Below, in pieces: positions 9,245 through 19,814 of a stretch of 64,000 nucleotides of DNA (its first letter is position 1; each line of letters opens with the position of its first letter). The notes beneath the pieces were generated by a model. It was not told where the DNA came from and searched no databases. It saw only the letters and a list, made by a program, of their open reading frames with translations. The stretch is from Mayamaea pseudoterrestris. Its lineage: Eukaryota > Bacillariophyta > Bacillariophyceae > Sellaphorales > Sellaphoraceae. The DNA is taken from contig BROI01000014.1 in the NCBI GenBank assembly GCA_027923505.1, positions 496,001 to 560,000 on the forward strand. Reading direction: 5' to 3'. The position numbers were made by a program, and so were the translations under genes.

Positions 9245-11046
9245 ATGCAGTCGACGCTGAGCCCTAATGCTTTGACTTTTGCTACCATTGGGATCATTTT
9301 AACGGGAGCTGCTGCTGCTGGACTTGATCGACACACAACCACGACGGAAGACCACTCATCTACAGTTTCGAGCATGAATGCATTCTCTTCGCATCAACTG
9401 TTCACATTGATTGTAACAATCATCTTGACTCTCGGACTTGCAAAACTTATAAAGAGCCTTTTAAGTTACCAGTGGATCTTGTCGGAAGGCAAGCTTGGCA
9501 TGCCAGTCATGCATTCGCCCCGGCAAGGTCGACCGCTGCCAGTATTGGGCCATGCGCTGCAGTTTCTAAAGCATCGACCATGGGACTTGCTCATGGAGTG
9601 GCACGAAACGTATGGCCCAATTGTTTGCTTTCGCTTGTTGGGGCATACGAATTTTAGCATTGCGTCGCCAGCCTTGCTGAAAGTTGTGCTGCAATCCAAG
9701 ATTGCGTCCGTCAAAAAGGACATTGCCTTTACCATGAAACCCTTTCTCGTCATTCTCGGAACTGGTATCGTCACGTCGGAGGACGATTCCTGGATGAAGC
9801 AGCGACTCAAAATGAGTCATCCATTGCGACGAGACGTCTTGGAAATGATACCTCGACAAACCTTGCAGGCAGTGCAACTGCTCATGCAAAGCATGGATCA
9901 AGCTTGCGAAACAAACGAACCAGTCGCCATTGGAGCGAGTTTGAGAAGATTGACGCTTCAAGTCATTAGTGGATCATTCCTTTCGCTTTCTGCGGAAGAG
10001 TCGGACTCGACCTTTGCTCAGTACTACTTGCCGATTGTGGATGAGGCGAATGTTCGCGTATGGATGCCGCATCGGACCTATCTTCCAATATTGCCGGCAT
10101 GGTGGAAGCAACATTACAATGTCTATCGACTCAACACGTACGTATCAAAACTCGTTCGGGGGCGCTGGAGCCAACGAAGGAGACTACAACGATCAAGTGA
10201 ATCAACGTTGGAGCCGCAAGATATTTTGGATCGCATGCTCATGGTGTACGAAAAGGAGCAAGGCACGGACGCAGTCAACTTGCCAGAGTCGCATGTGCGA
10301 CAGTTGCGCGATGAAATGAAAACCTTCATGCTGGCGGGGCACGAGACGAGTGCCGCCATGATGACGTGGGCCATTTACGAACTATTGTATAATGATGCAT
10401 TGACGGAGCAACTGCGCGAAGAATGCGACAAAGTCTTTTCCGCAAACAAAGACTGGAAGACGGCGCAGTCAACAGATATTCCCGACGCTGAACGTTTGGC
10501 AGAGCTCGTGCTATCGGAAGCTACGCTTCGAGTGAGTGTTCATGTTGCAATATGCTTCGCCGCTGTGCTTGTTTCCGTGCTCACCAGAAACTCATACTAT
10601 CGTCTCTTCATCAGGAATCACTTCGCAAGTATTCTGTAGTTCCACTCGTCGCCCGTCGTACCATTGCGGATATGCACATACAGGATGAGGGTCACAACTA
10701 TTTGCTTCCAAAGGGGAGCTCACTTTTGTTAAACATTCAAGCCGTCCATCATGACCCGTCTCTGTGGCCCGAGCCCATGAAGTTTGATCCGCAACGGTTT
10801 TTAGGCAAGGAACCGGAACCTTACACGTTTCTACCCTTTATTGCGGGTCCGCGAAATTGTCTGGGGCAGTATCTGGCGCTTCTGGAATCCAAAATGGTAA
10901 TTAGCCTGCTGTTGCAACGGTATCGGTTCCAACGACCCGACGGTGGATCTTTGGATGCATGGAGCTCCAACAATGATCCAAGGCATCGCTACATGGTGCC
11001 GGTGATTCCGGCGAAGGAGCTAATGGTACGAGTTAGTCGCAAGTAG
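9245..11046 (+). CDS. Cytochrome P450 (two exons, 572 aa)
   Basis: Exon 1 runs 9245-10531 and exon 2 10615-11046; the 83-nt intron begins GTGAGT and ends CAG and restores the K-helix. Two hydrophobic segments at about residues 9-27 and 52-72 should anchor or target the protein; the second is the usual ER anchor. Motifs are in order: I-helix AGHETS (~364), K-helix E-x2-R as ESLR (430-433), and the heme loop FIAGPRNCLG (~504-513) with the axial Cys. The heme loop and AGHET resemble CYP4/CYP72/CYP97-type microsomal enzymes. Substrate is unknown. The extra first hydrophobic segment is unusual and might serve organelle targeting. Confidence 0.9.
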
Positions 11047-11083
11047 TAAATAGTTACGCCAGTCTTATGATACGATCTACAAG

Positions 11084-11833
11084 TTAGGACACTGAAACCT
11101 GATTAGCTGGGTTTTCGGCACTCTTTTTCCAAAGCGCCCAAACCTTTTCTTTGTATTGCGTCAGCCTCAATCCAGGATACTCCTCCTTCATTTGCGGAAG
11201 CATTCTTGCTTCAAAGTCATTGTATAATGCCTTTGCAGACTTTGGCACATTTGCATTGCCACCCGATATGCTGAGATGATCGAGAGCTGCATCAATGCCA
11301 GTAGCACCTGCCTCGTCGCCCATTTTGGCCAAGTTTGCTTGTCTACCGACTGTGTCGCTGTCGCCAAGCATGTACTCGGTATTCTGCATGAGTGGATCAA
11401 GTGGTGCTTCAACCTTCGTTTCTCGTGCTTTTTGTTCTTCGGCCATTTTCTTTTGTATAGCTTCCTCCTTTTTCTTCTTGACATTCTTGTCGGCTGCTTT
11501 GACAAGCGCGTCCTCAAGAAACGCGAGATCATTCTTCTTTGCTTTGCCCTTTGATTTGGCAGTTGATGACGCTTTTGGCTTTCCTCCCGACCCCAAGGCT
11601 TCGGCTTCTGCTGCCAGCAGTTCCTCTTTTTCACGCTTTTTTCGTGCAGCTTCATCTGCTTTTTGTGCTGCTTCAGACTCCTTTTGCTGCTTGCGTTGAT
11701 TGGCTCCCTTGGCCCATTCGGCCGCTTGTTGCGCCTCGGTTTGTTGGTCGAGGACGGCCTGCTTTTTGGACTCGGATTCGGCCTTTTTGGCGCGACCAGC
11801 CTCCTTTTTTACATTGACGCCGCCTTTGGGCAT
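11084..11833 (-). CDS. CCDC124: CCDC124 / Lso2-like ribosome-associated protein
   Basis: A 249-aa, strongly charged protein starting MPKGG. Residues 1-140 are a Lys/Glu/Ala-rich helix, likely coiled coil. The C-terminal domain (about 150-245) shows the family pattern: NTEY..., a helix IDAALDHLSI, then ARMLPQMKEEYPGLRLTQYKEKVWALWKKSAENPANQ, here given in two blocks separated by Y-P-G-L-R-L. CCDC124 and yeast Lso2 bind idle ribosomes in the cytosol and help recovery from translational arrest; that role is taken from the family. No intron is seen. Confidence 0.85.
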   Translation of the reverse strand: MPKGGVNVKKEAGRAKKAESESKKQAVLDQQTEAQQAAEWAKGANQRKQQKESEAAQKADEAARKKREKEELLAAEAEALGSGGKPKASSTAKSKGKAKKNDLAFLEDALVKAADKNVKKKKEEAIQKKMAEEQKARETKVEAPLDPLMQNTEYMLGDSDTVGRQANLAKMGDEAGATGIDAALDHLSISGGNANVPKSAKALYNDFEARMLPQMKEEYPGLRLTQYKEKVWALWKKSAENPANQVSVS

Positions 11834-12479
11834 TTTGATTACAGTGTCGGGAAAATTTTGCTATTGTGTGTCGGCTTTGAGTGGAGCAATAACTGAAACG
11901 ATGATTGATGTTTGGTGGTCGTGATCGCGTCGTGTCGTGCTGAGTAACGGAAGGACAGAGGATAAAAGCTGAGGCAAATCTGAGGCCATAGCTAAAATTG
12001 ATGCACTATCTGCATCAGAAATGCATGTTTTTAGTGAAGTTGGTATTCAGGGATGTGCAGGGCATTATGGCATGCTGGGTTGCCATTTGTGGTGCATTGC
12101 TAGCACATCCGATAAGTTGTCGAATGTGCTAAGTCTCACCATGACATGCGCGGTGGTGGCTAGTGAGGTGCAACTGAGCCAGGCGTTGGCAATATTTCGA
12201 CAACAAAATCAATTGAATGGGATTATAGAGCTCAGCAGGCTTTGCTGAAGATCCCTAGGCTAAATTGGTACACTGCTGGCAACTGGACATCTTAAAGTTT
12301 CGCAGATTTATCGTTCCCTTCAACGAAGGCCTACCAGTAAGTGTGAAGTACGACCTGATATTTAGTTCGCCCGGCACAAAAAGTATACGAGAACTAACAT
12401 TGATAGGAGCTGATCCACAACTTGACACCGGTGCTACCGACAGAACCCTCGTTCCAACGCGACCAAAAGACACCGACAG
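11834..12479. other. Intergenic region, nothing recognised
   Basis: 646 bp between the CCDC124 start and the STAND gene stop. A 75-codon open frame at 12021-12248 has no recognisable domain and low credibility. No repeat or RNA gene was seen. Confidence 0.4.
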
Positions 12480-15400
12480 CTAGTCATCATCGTCCCCATG
12501 CCCGTGCTTGTCTTCGGCAAGCCACTGTTTCAGTGAAGTTTGAATCGCAACTGTATCCTTGTGGTCCTGTCCATACAAAGCCTTGTACATTCGCAGCGCT
12601 TCCCTCAAGTGCTTAACAGCCTTTTCGTGCATCTCGGCATCGTCTCGCCCGCGATAAATGGTCGCACACTTAATGTGTGCCTTAGCTTGTTCAACGTGTG
12701 ACGCTAGTGGACTGTCCTCGTCCACTTCATCAATCAGAGCCTCATACGCATCAAGGGCCCCGTCGTTGTCGCCCAACTTTAGTTTTAACGAGCCAATACG
12801 GCCGAGGGCAGCAACTAAATGCTTGTGGGACGATCCGATCACAACCAAAGAACCATTTCGGTTCTTAATGTCCTCCATCGACGCTTCGTACTGATGAAGG
12901 CCTCGGACCCCATCCTCGTAAGACGCTAGGGCACTTTCAAGATCGCCCTTTTTCGAATAAATTGACGCAATATTGAGCATGATCAAGGTCACGTCATAGT
13001 TACATTTGACTTCAAACTCCGAGTCCACAAATAAAGGGACTGGAACATTCTGGTATGTAGCCTTGGCGATGTTGTAGTGGCGTAGTGCATCATTCATTCG
13101 ACCGTGCTTGGCTAAAAGGATTGCGTAGCTGTTAATTGTTTTCGCCACCGGAACAGAGTTGTCGCCATAAACGGTCTGCTTCATAGAAATAACTTCTTCA
13201 AACATTGACTCCGCCTTTCGAACGTCTCCGATATCCACGAGCAAAGATGCCAAGGATTGCGCATTCGCAATGGAGTCATAGTGCAGCGTTGCATCGCACA
13301 TTTCGTATATCCTCGCTGCTTCAGCAAACTTCAAAAGAGCGACTCGCGTTTCTCCAAGCTTGACAAGTGCTTTAGCTACCGACTGAAGGGCGTGAGCGGT
13401 ATACAAGTGGTAAGGCCCTAGTAAAGTTCGGTAGATGCTGACCGCTTCCTCAAGACGAAGCATAGCATCTCTTGGTTGACGACACTTAAGTAGCGCCTCA
13501 CCCACAGTGGCAAGACATGTTGCCATACCAAGTGAGTCAGATGAGCCCATGCTATTCGTCACCTTATGTACCTCGTCCACTATCAAGCGACCAGCCTCGC
13601 ATACAGTTATGTCAATGTCGAAATTGAAAGCCACGTCTTGACCAGGTGAACCAACACTGTTTTCGTCTCCGAAGCCTTTCCCAATTTTACCCACTGCAGG
13701 CGATGATTTCGAAACAATTCCACGAAGATCAAGAATGTCGGCGACTTGTCGCCCTGTTGCTTCCATAATTCCAAGTGAAAAAACACGACGACTCACAAAC
13801 TCCGAGTCGCAAAGCAATTCGGCGCAGGCTGATATTGCCTTGGCCGCATGCAAATGATCTGGCAAAAAGCACATCGTGTACTCCTCAAATTTGTCACCGC
13901 CATCGAGGCCTTGCATGGAGAAATGATTTGCCTTCATCGCGTCACCTATGGAATGTCGTGTCAGCGCCTCTCCGTCGCCTCCTCCAATAATTGCAGTCAC
14001 AACCAACTCGTGCACCTTGTCTTCCGTAACAACTTTAGGGGAACCCTCCTTGTCGCCACGCGTGAAGATAAATCGGAGCGGCGGCATCCAGAAGGACTTC
14101 TTAAGTGCAACATGCTCTTCTTCTTCAGTCTTGGCACTAAACGCAGTGAACTCATCATTTGGAGGAGTGAAAGCAGGCAAGTCTCTCTCTGACATCAACT
14201 CAGCCACAGCTTTTAACGAGTCATGCATCGTATAAAACTTTTGGATCTGGCGCTTGGGCAACTCGTCAAAGTCATCCCATTCCGAATCATTTTCAGACTT
14301 CTCGTCTTCGACGTGGGAGGAAATGGATGCGCTATCATGGCCCGATTTGCGTTTGGTAGGAGGAGCTACACTGTGGCGCGTGCGTTGAATTAGCTTTAAA
14401 TTCTCCAAAATAGTCAGGTATTCAAGAGTGTCGGGAATTTGTTCAGCGTCACGCATAGGACCAGTCGAAATTACAGTCTCAAAGAATTTCAAAAGGAACG
14501 ATTGAGGAATACCTTTTCCAGATAGGACCCAATCATTGGCACGGAAAGCAAGGACAAAGAAAACAAAGCATCGTCTCAGCGCCATGCGGTCATAAACATC
14601 ATCGATTGTGAAGAAGGCCATATCAACAATTCGAGTAAAAGCATTACGAAAGCTCCGTAACTGCGCTGCCTCTTCCAAATTCAGACTGCATTGATCAAAT
14701 ATTCCTTGCCAAACTGGCGACTTCAAATTCCAATTACGATTGTTCTGTCTGAGCATGCTACCGACCAGCAAGATACCAAGAGGCGAGTTTCCGCAGCCTT
14801 TCACTATGAGCCTTGACTGGTTGAATACTTCCGAGTTTCTCCCTCCGTAGGGGCGCCGCCCGGCAGTGGACAGCAACAACTTAACTGCCTCGTGTTCAGA
14901 TAGAATTCGAACAAAGACCTCGGGGACAGTGCCATTACCAAGTAGAGATGGAGTCCGCGTAGTGATTAGTATTTTAAAGGGACTATCACGTGGCGGAACC
15001 TTGTACGAGGGCGTTTCAAAGATAAACCATTTCGCATCCTCGACCCGCCAAACATCATCCAGAACAATGAGAACCTTTTGCTTAATTAGCATACGGCCCA
15101 GATCCTCTTTGATACCATCAATGTCACCGCCCTGGAAGCGACGTACACTGTCTGCTCGATCAACAACTCGATCAATCTGTTCCGTCGAATTTTCGGACGC
15201 CATTGAGTTGAACGACGCCTGAAATCGTTCGGCGTTGCTACCCTCGTCCGACACGCTAGCATCCATATCAGCCTCTTTAACGATCAACTGGCGGTAAAGG
15301 TCCTCGTATAGACGACGAATATCACGTTCGTCAAGTGGTCCGCGACCAAGCTTAAGCCAGGCAATCCCATCCGGAAAACGCTCCCTGACTTCAACAGTCT

Positions 15401-17001
15401 GAATTACAGCAACTGCGAGCGTCGTTTTTCCATTGCCTGCTTTATCACCATGGCGAGAAGTGACGGAGGTCATGAATGTGTTCTGTGGCTCGCCATCCTT
15501 GTTCATCTGAACCTCATTTTCGTCCAAAAGACAGCTTACAACTTGTTTCATCAGACGATGACGGTGGACATACTCCGTCGGCAGTTTGGGAACAGCAATG
15601 GGAATATCAGCCTTGGGCAGCCAGTTCGGTTTTAATGCGGCCAATTCGTCATCTGCGTTGTCCCTATTGCGCATTTTTTCAACTCGAAGTCCACGAATCA
15701 CATCTACAAGTTCGTCCTTCGGCTTTATTTGCTGATTTGCCGAAGCGAGGTGATTAACGGTCCTGCCACCTTGGTACGATAGATTGCCTGGCACGAAACC
15801 CTCCCCTCCTTCCTGGTCACTGTGACCATGACGATCAAATTCAGATGGAGGGGTTACAGCCGAGAAACCATCCTCTCCGGCATCAGAGTCGCCGCCACCG
15901 TCGTGGCGATGCTTGCGAAGGCGTGGTGTCGGGGTAGCCCTACGCGATCGCACGCGGCCTGCCGTTGGAATCAGCTGACGACCACGGCTGAATACACCAG
16001 CTCGACTGCTAACGCTTCCACTCGATGCCGATGTAGTACTTGTTTCACTTTCCGATTCCGAGGCCGACCTTTCGCCCGTCACATGACCAACCGCCTTTTC
16101 AACCTTTTGATTCCAAGTCTTCATCCGTTCGATTTGCTCGCGATCATGCGGCTGAACCAGGCGAAAGAAGAGAGTGTACTTGCGTTCGCGGCGCACAAGC
16201 ATCTCTTCCAAAACGCGATTACCTTTCTTGATCACATCGCGCAATCCTTTGAAGGTTTGATCTTCCTTGAGCGCACCACGAGTCACTGTGTCCACAGCAA
16301 CTTCGTCGACGAGTGCCAATAGCTATAATTAACACAAACATGAGCGAACCCAAGCGACAGCACCATCAAAAACAAAGCGTTTTTATACTTACAAAATCCA
16401 TGTTGCTGATAAACTCTGCGAGTACCATGCGGCCTTCATAATCCTCCCGACCTAGCTTCTCCGCCTCGTCTTCACTGGGCCGTTTCGGCGTTGCACCAAC
16501 CGCCGCATACGCGTCCTTCACCCCCACCGCCAGTTCATGAAACAGCTTCAAATTGGTTGGTGCTTTGCGAGGCAACTTGGCCGTGGAGCCAGGCGCCTTT
16601 TGGTTGTAGTAACCATCACTTCGACACGAGGTGACCGCCACCAAAATTTCGCGGCGCTCCTCCTTTTTGATTGTCTTTGAGCGACTGCGCGACCGGGATC
16701 GTTCGCGGAGGCGCTGAATAATGTTGGTGCGTCCGCGACCACCAGCTCCCTTTTCCGGTGACGCCGGCTGGGAGTCTCCCTCGCCGTCTCTGTTTGCCAA
16801 TGACTGCGAGCGGCGTCGTCCACTGGGAGAATCTGAATCTCTCTTGCGTCGACTGGAACTTGCCGAGCGTCGTTTCGGAGATCCCGGATCATCACTCAGC
16901 TCCTTGCTGCCTTGGTCGGGAAATGCGTCATCCTCTTCACTTTGATTCTTCCTTCCGGAGAGACGCTTGCGAAGCGAGCCAAGGCGCTTGTTTGTAGACA
17001 T
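12480..17001 (-). CDS. NB-ARC / TPR STAND ATPase (NLR-like), two exons, 1483 aa
   Basis: Exon 1 is 17001-16393 and exon 2 16322-12480; the intron (16323-16392) begins GTAAGT, ends TAG and joins ...NMDF to LLALVDE. The first ~130 residues are an Arg/Ser-rich disordered tail. A predicted helical segment (~150-290) follows, then a second disordered Ser-rich linker, then NB-ARC: P-loop DKAGNGKTT (~495), Walker B KVLIVLDDVW (~622), sensor ILITTR (~658), GNSPLG (~713) and an MHD-type motif YTMHDSL (~900). The C-terminal ~550 residues carry about six to seven kinesin-light-chain-type TPRs. This layout (effector-NB-ARC-repeat) fits signal-transducing STAND switches. The P-loop has Asp where Gly is usual and Ala at the next conserved Gly. 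Trigger and output are unknown. Confidence 0.85.
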
Positions 17002-18197
17002 TGATGAAAGAGCACTTAATGCAAATGAGTGCGACTCTACTTGCAACTCCACTACGTGTACAATTGATCAATGGCAACGACAAGCAAATGCTTCGCTTTT
17101 CGATTCTTTATTCCTTGCCTGGCTAGCGAAAATAGTTGAGTGAAAGAAAACTTGGCTCTTGGCTTGTTCAGCTCACCTCGTCGTGAAAGTATTCGGCCGC
17201 TCAACGGTTGCACGCGACAAAGTGAAGCCCGTAAAATCACGCGATCGTTGCAACTGCGTGCAAAAATGAAAAATGGATGCGCGTTAGAGGCTGGTCATTC
17301 CAATATCCAACCTGTTCGAAAAGCAAAGATTTTTGACACACACAATTTCAAAAAACAATTCTTCATGCAGACATCACTACATCCTGCAAAACAATCTTTG
17401 CACGTTAAAGTCCCAAGGCTCCGAGAGTCATAGTAAAAACTAAGTGGGTCACACTAACGAATCAATCCATCCTCGAGCCATATCCACTTTACATCGGTAG
17501 CGCGTCATGCTTGTGCTTTCGTTCCTTCCGTACCTCTTGATTCGTCGATCCACCGTTCGCACCAACTCACTGACAAATACTATTGCTTGTGTTAAGATAC
17601 AGCAAGAGTGAATCACTGCAAGACCCTCTATTGCTGCTACTTGATACTTGATGATGGTGCGGAGCCGCAAAACCATCTCCGTTTCAATGTCTCTGCGAGT
17701 CCTGGTGCGACATTGCGAGGCGTTGAGGCACGGTTACTTGGCGTGACACGATGGTGCGCGCGCGCGCACTTATCGGAAGGGCGACGTCGAGGATGTGACA
17801 TCATGGAATGCAAATGCAAAAGCGATTCCAGCCGCTTCGCCCAAGCTTGACACAGGCACGAGAGCGAGAGCGAGCGGCCATGGGTAGCAGCTGTCAATAG
17901 AGTAGAAAGGAGAATTGCATATTCATAAAGGTGAGACATTTAGCCTCGCATCGTCGAGCGTCGAGCGGTATGAGGTGCGAGTCTAACTCGATCGAATGCA
18001 AGAGATTCATGGGGGACGATGGATGATGTCGCTCGCTGCGGTATCTACCAAAGCCATCTACTGGCGCGATTTGATGTCGAATAGGTGGCAATGCTGTTTT
18101 CTGTCACCTTTAACAGCTTTTTAAAGTTCTCTTCTTCAACGCCTTTGCAGGAAAACTGACAAACCCATCGTTACACGCTCATGTACCGTCATTGACA
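17002..18197. other. Divergent intergenic region, STAND gene / mitochondrial carrier
   Basis: About 1.2 kb without a supportable gene. It includes a 16-nt alternating purine-pyrimidine palindrome at 17754-17769. Short open frames on both strands show no domains. Confidence 0.4.
17754..17769. repeat. 16-nt GC-alternating palindrome
   Basis: GTGCGCGCGCGCGCAC is perfectly palindromic and strictly alternates purine and pyrimidine, a sequence type able to adopt left-handed DNA. Significance is unknown. Confidence 0.6.
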
Positions 18198-19275
18198 ATG
18201 AACGCTTCAACTCCATCAAATCGAAAGCGCCCAGCCTTTGAGAAGCTGCTTATTGGCCCAGCCATGGTACTTGGCGAGTCCTTGGCTGGTGGACACTATT
18301 TGGACGTACTATGTCTCGGCAAGCAAATGGCTACTGGACGCGTCGCTCCAAGCTACTACAAGATTCATCGCACGCTGGTGCATGAATCCAAAGGTTTCTT
18401 GCCAGCATTCTACCGCGGCTTTTATCCGTGGGGTCTTGTACAATGCACCAAGGGTTTGCCAGTGTTGTTTGTCCAACATGAAAGCATGCATTTGCTGCAG
18501 CAGCGTGCCGGCATGGAACAATCCGCAGCGGGGAATCTGTCGGGATGCTTGGGAGGCATTGCGCAAGCTATATTTGTCACGCCATTTCAAAAAATCAAAG
18601 TTTCCGTGGTGGCAAGTAGTAACGTCAATATGCTCACGCCGACGGAAGCGTTCATGGCGGTAATTCAACGCGACGGAATCGCGGGCTTGTACAGTGGCTT
18701 GCTTCCGACCATGCTTCGCGGCTCGATTGATTGGGGCCTTCGCTTTGGAATATCATTGCATATGAAGGAATGCATGCTGGAGGAAAAGCGGAATAGCAGC
18801 GAGGAAGTCAAGCTTTCTCTCTTGGAATCAATATCGTGCGGTCTGGTCGGCGGAGCGACCAGCGCATTGACGCAGCCAATTGACAATATTGTCACCAATT
18901 GCCAGAAACCTCTACCGCCCGGTACATCGCGAGCTGTACATGCGGTGATGTTACGCATGTACCGCGAGAGCGGCATGAAAGCGTTTACCCGATCAATGGG
19001 ATTGACGGTGGTGGACAGCGTAAGTTTTGCTTGCAGTGAGGTGATGGCAATGCAACGATCGTTTGCATCTCACTGACAAAACACCTCGCTATATTTCTTT
19101 TCCATAGGCTTGGCACATGGCATGGATGTTTGGCGTTGGCAATGTGCTCTATGATTGGATGGACAAGTCTCTTCAAGAGCCTGAACACCGGCCGCATCAT
19201 CAAAAGTCAAAGTTGCATCCCTGCACATCATACACGGGAGACCAAGTATACGACTATTGCTACAATATAGATTAA
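18198..19275 (+). CDS. Mitochondrial carrier family protein (two exons, 329 aa)
   Basis: Exon 1 is 18198-19019, exon 2 19108-19275; the intron begins GTAAGT and ends TAG. The ATG at 18198 follows a TTG that opens the same frame. Three carrier-type repeats can be seen, each with Gly-rich helices and paired TM segments, but the signature P-x-[DE]-x2-[KR] is poorly kept: the second repeat has PFQKIK and the third PIDNIV, and the first lacks the Pro. Such decay is common in divergent carriers, so the salt-bridge network of classical carriers is weakened. The likely location is the inner mitochondrial membrane or another organelle. Substrate cannot be inferred. The C-terminal exon supplies the last helix and a His/Lys-rich tail. 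Confidence 0.7.
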
Positions 19276-19814
19276 AATACAGCAAATAAAACTGCATAGA
19301 ACTCATATTATCATTGAATCAACAATGATGCTAGCAAAATAGTGTAAGGCATGCGTGTTATCTATTCGTTCTCCAACAAACAAAGTACTTCACTCTCCTT
19401 CCTGGTAAATGGAAGATGGACTACGCCCAACTCACGTATGAACAACGCGCATAAGCTTTCAGCTAACCAACTCTTTCATTCATGCTGTCAAACTTCTCCA
19501 TACAGTATGATAGTCGGCAGATGTAGACGCGTTGAAGGTGGACTTTAGCAATGAGAAGCTTGCGCTATATATTTGGCGATGGTGCGTGGTCGGGTCTCCT
19601 TGGGCCCATGCGTGACCGGATGGATTCGCTGACATTTTTGGAGTCTGTGACGTTTCACACAATATATGCCCGGACCTCACTAGAATGTCATTAATGACTT
19701 GAAATGTCTGGGGCTATTGATAAAATGAGCATGGATGAACGCACGATCAAAGTGGGCAACCACCACTTCGCCATCCGCTCCGAGAGCACAACACAATCAT
19801 GCTGATCATGCAGC
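19276..19814. other. Intergenic region, nothing recognised
   Basis: 539 bp between two genes on the plus strand; AT-rich 3' flank of the carrier and the promoter of the next gene. No repeat, RNA or coding signal seen. Confidence 0.4.

Noticed and set aside
12021-12248. 75-codon frame between CCDC124 and the STAND gene
   Set aside because: No domain and no splice logic; likely chance.
15822-16322. 166-codon plus-strand frame
   Set aside because: Lies antisense within the STAND gene's exon 2 and has no recognisable features.
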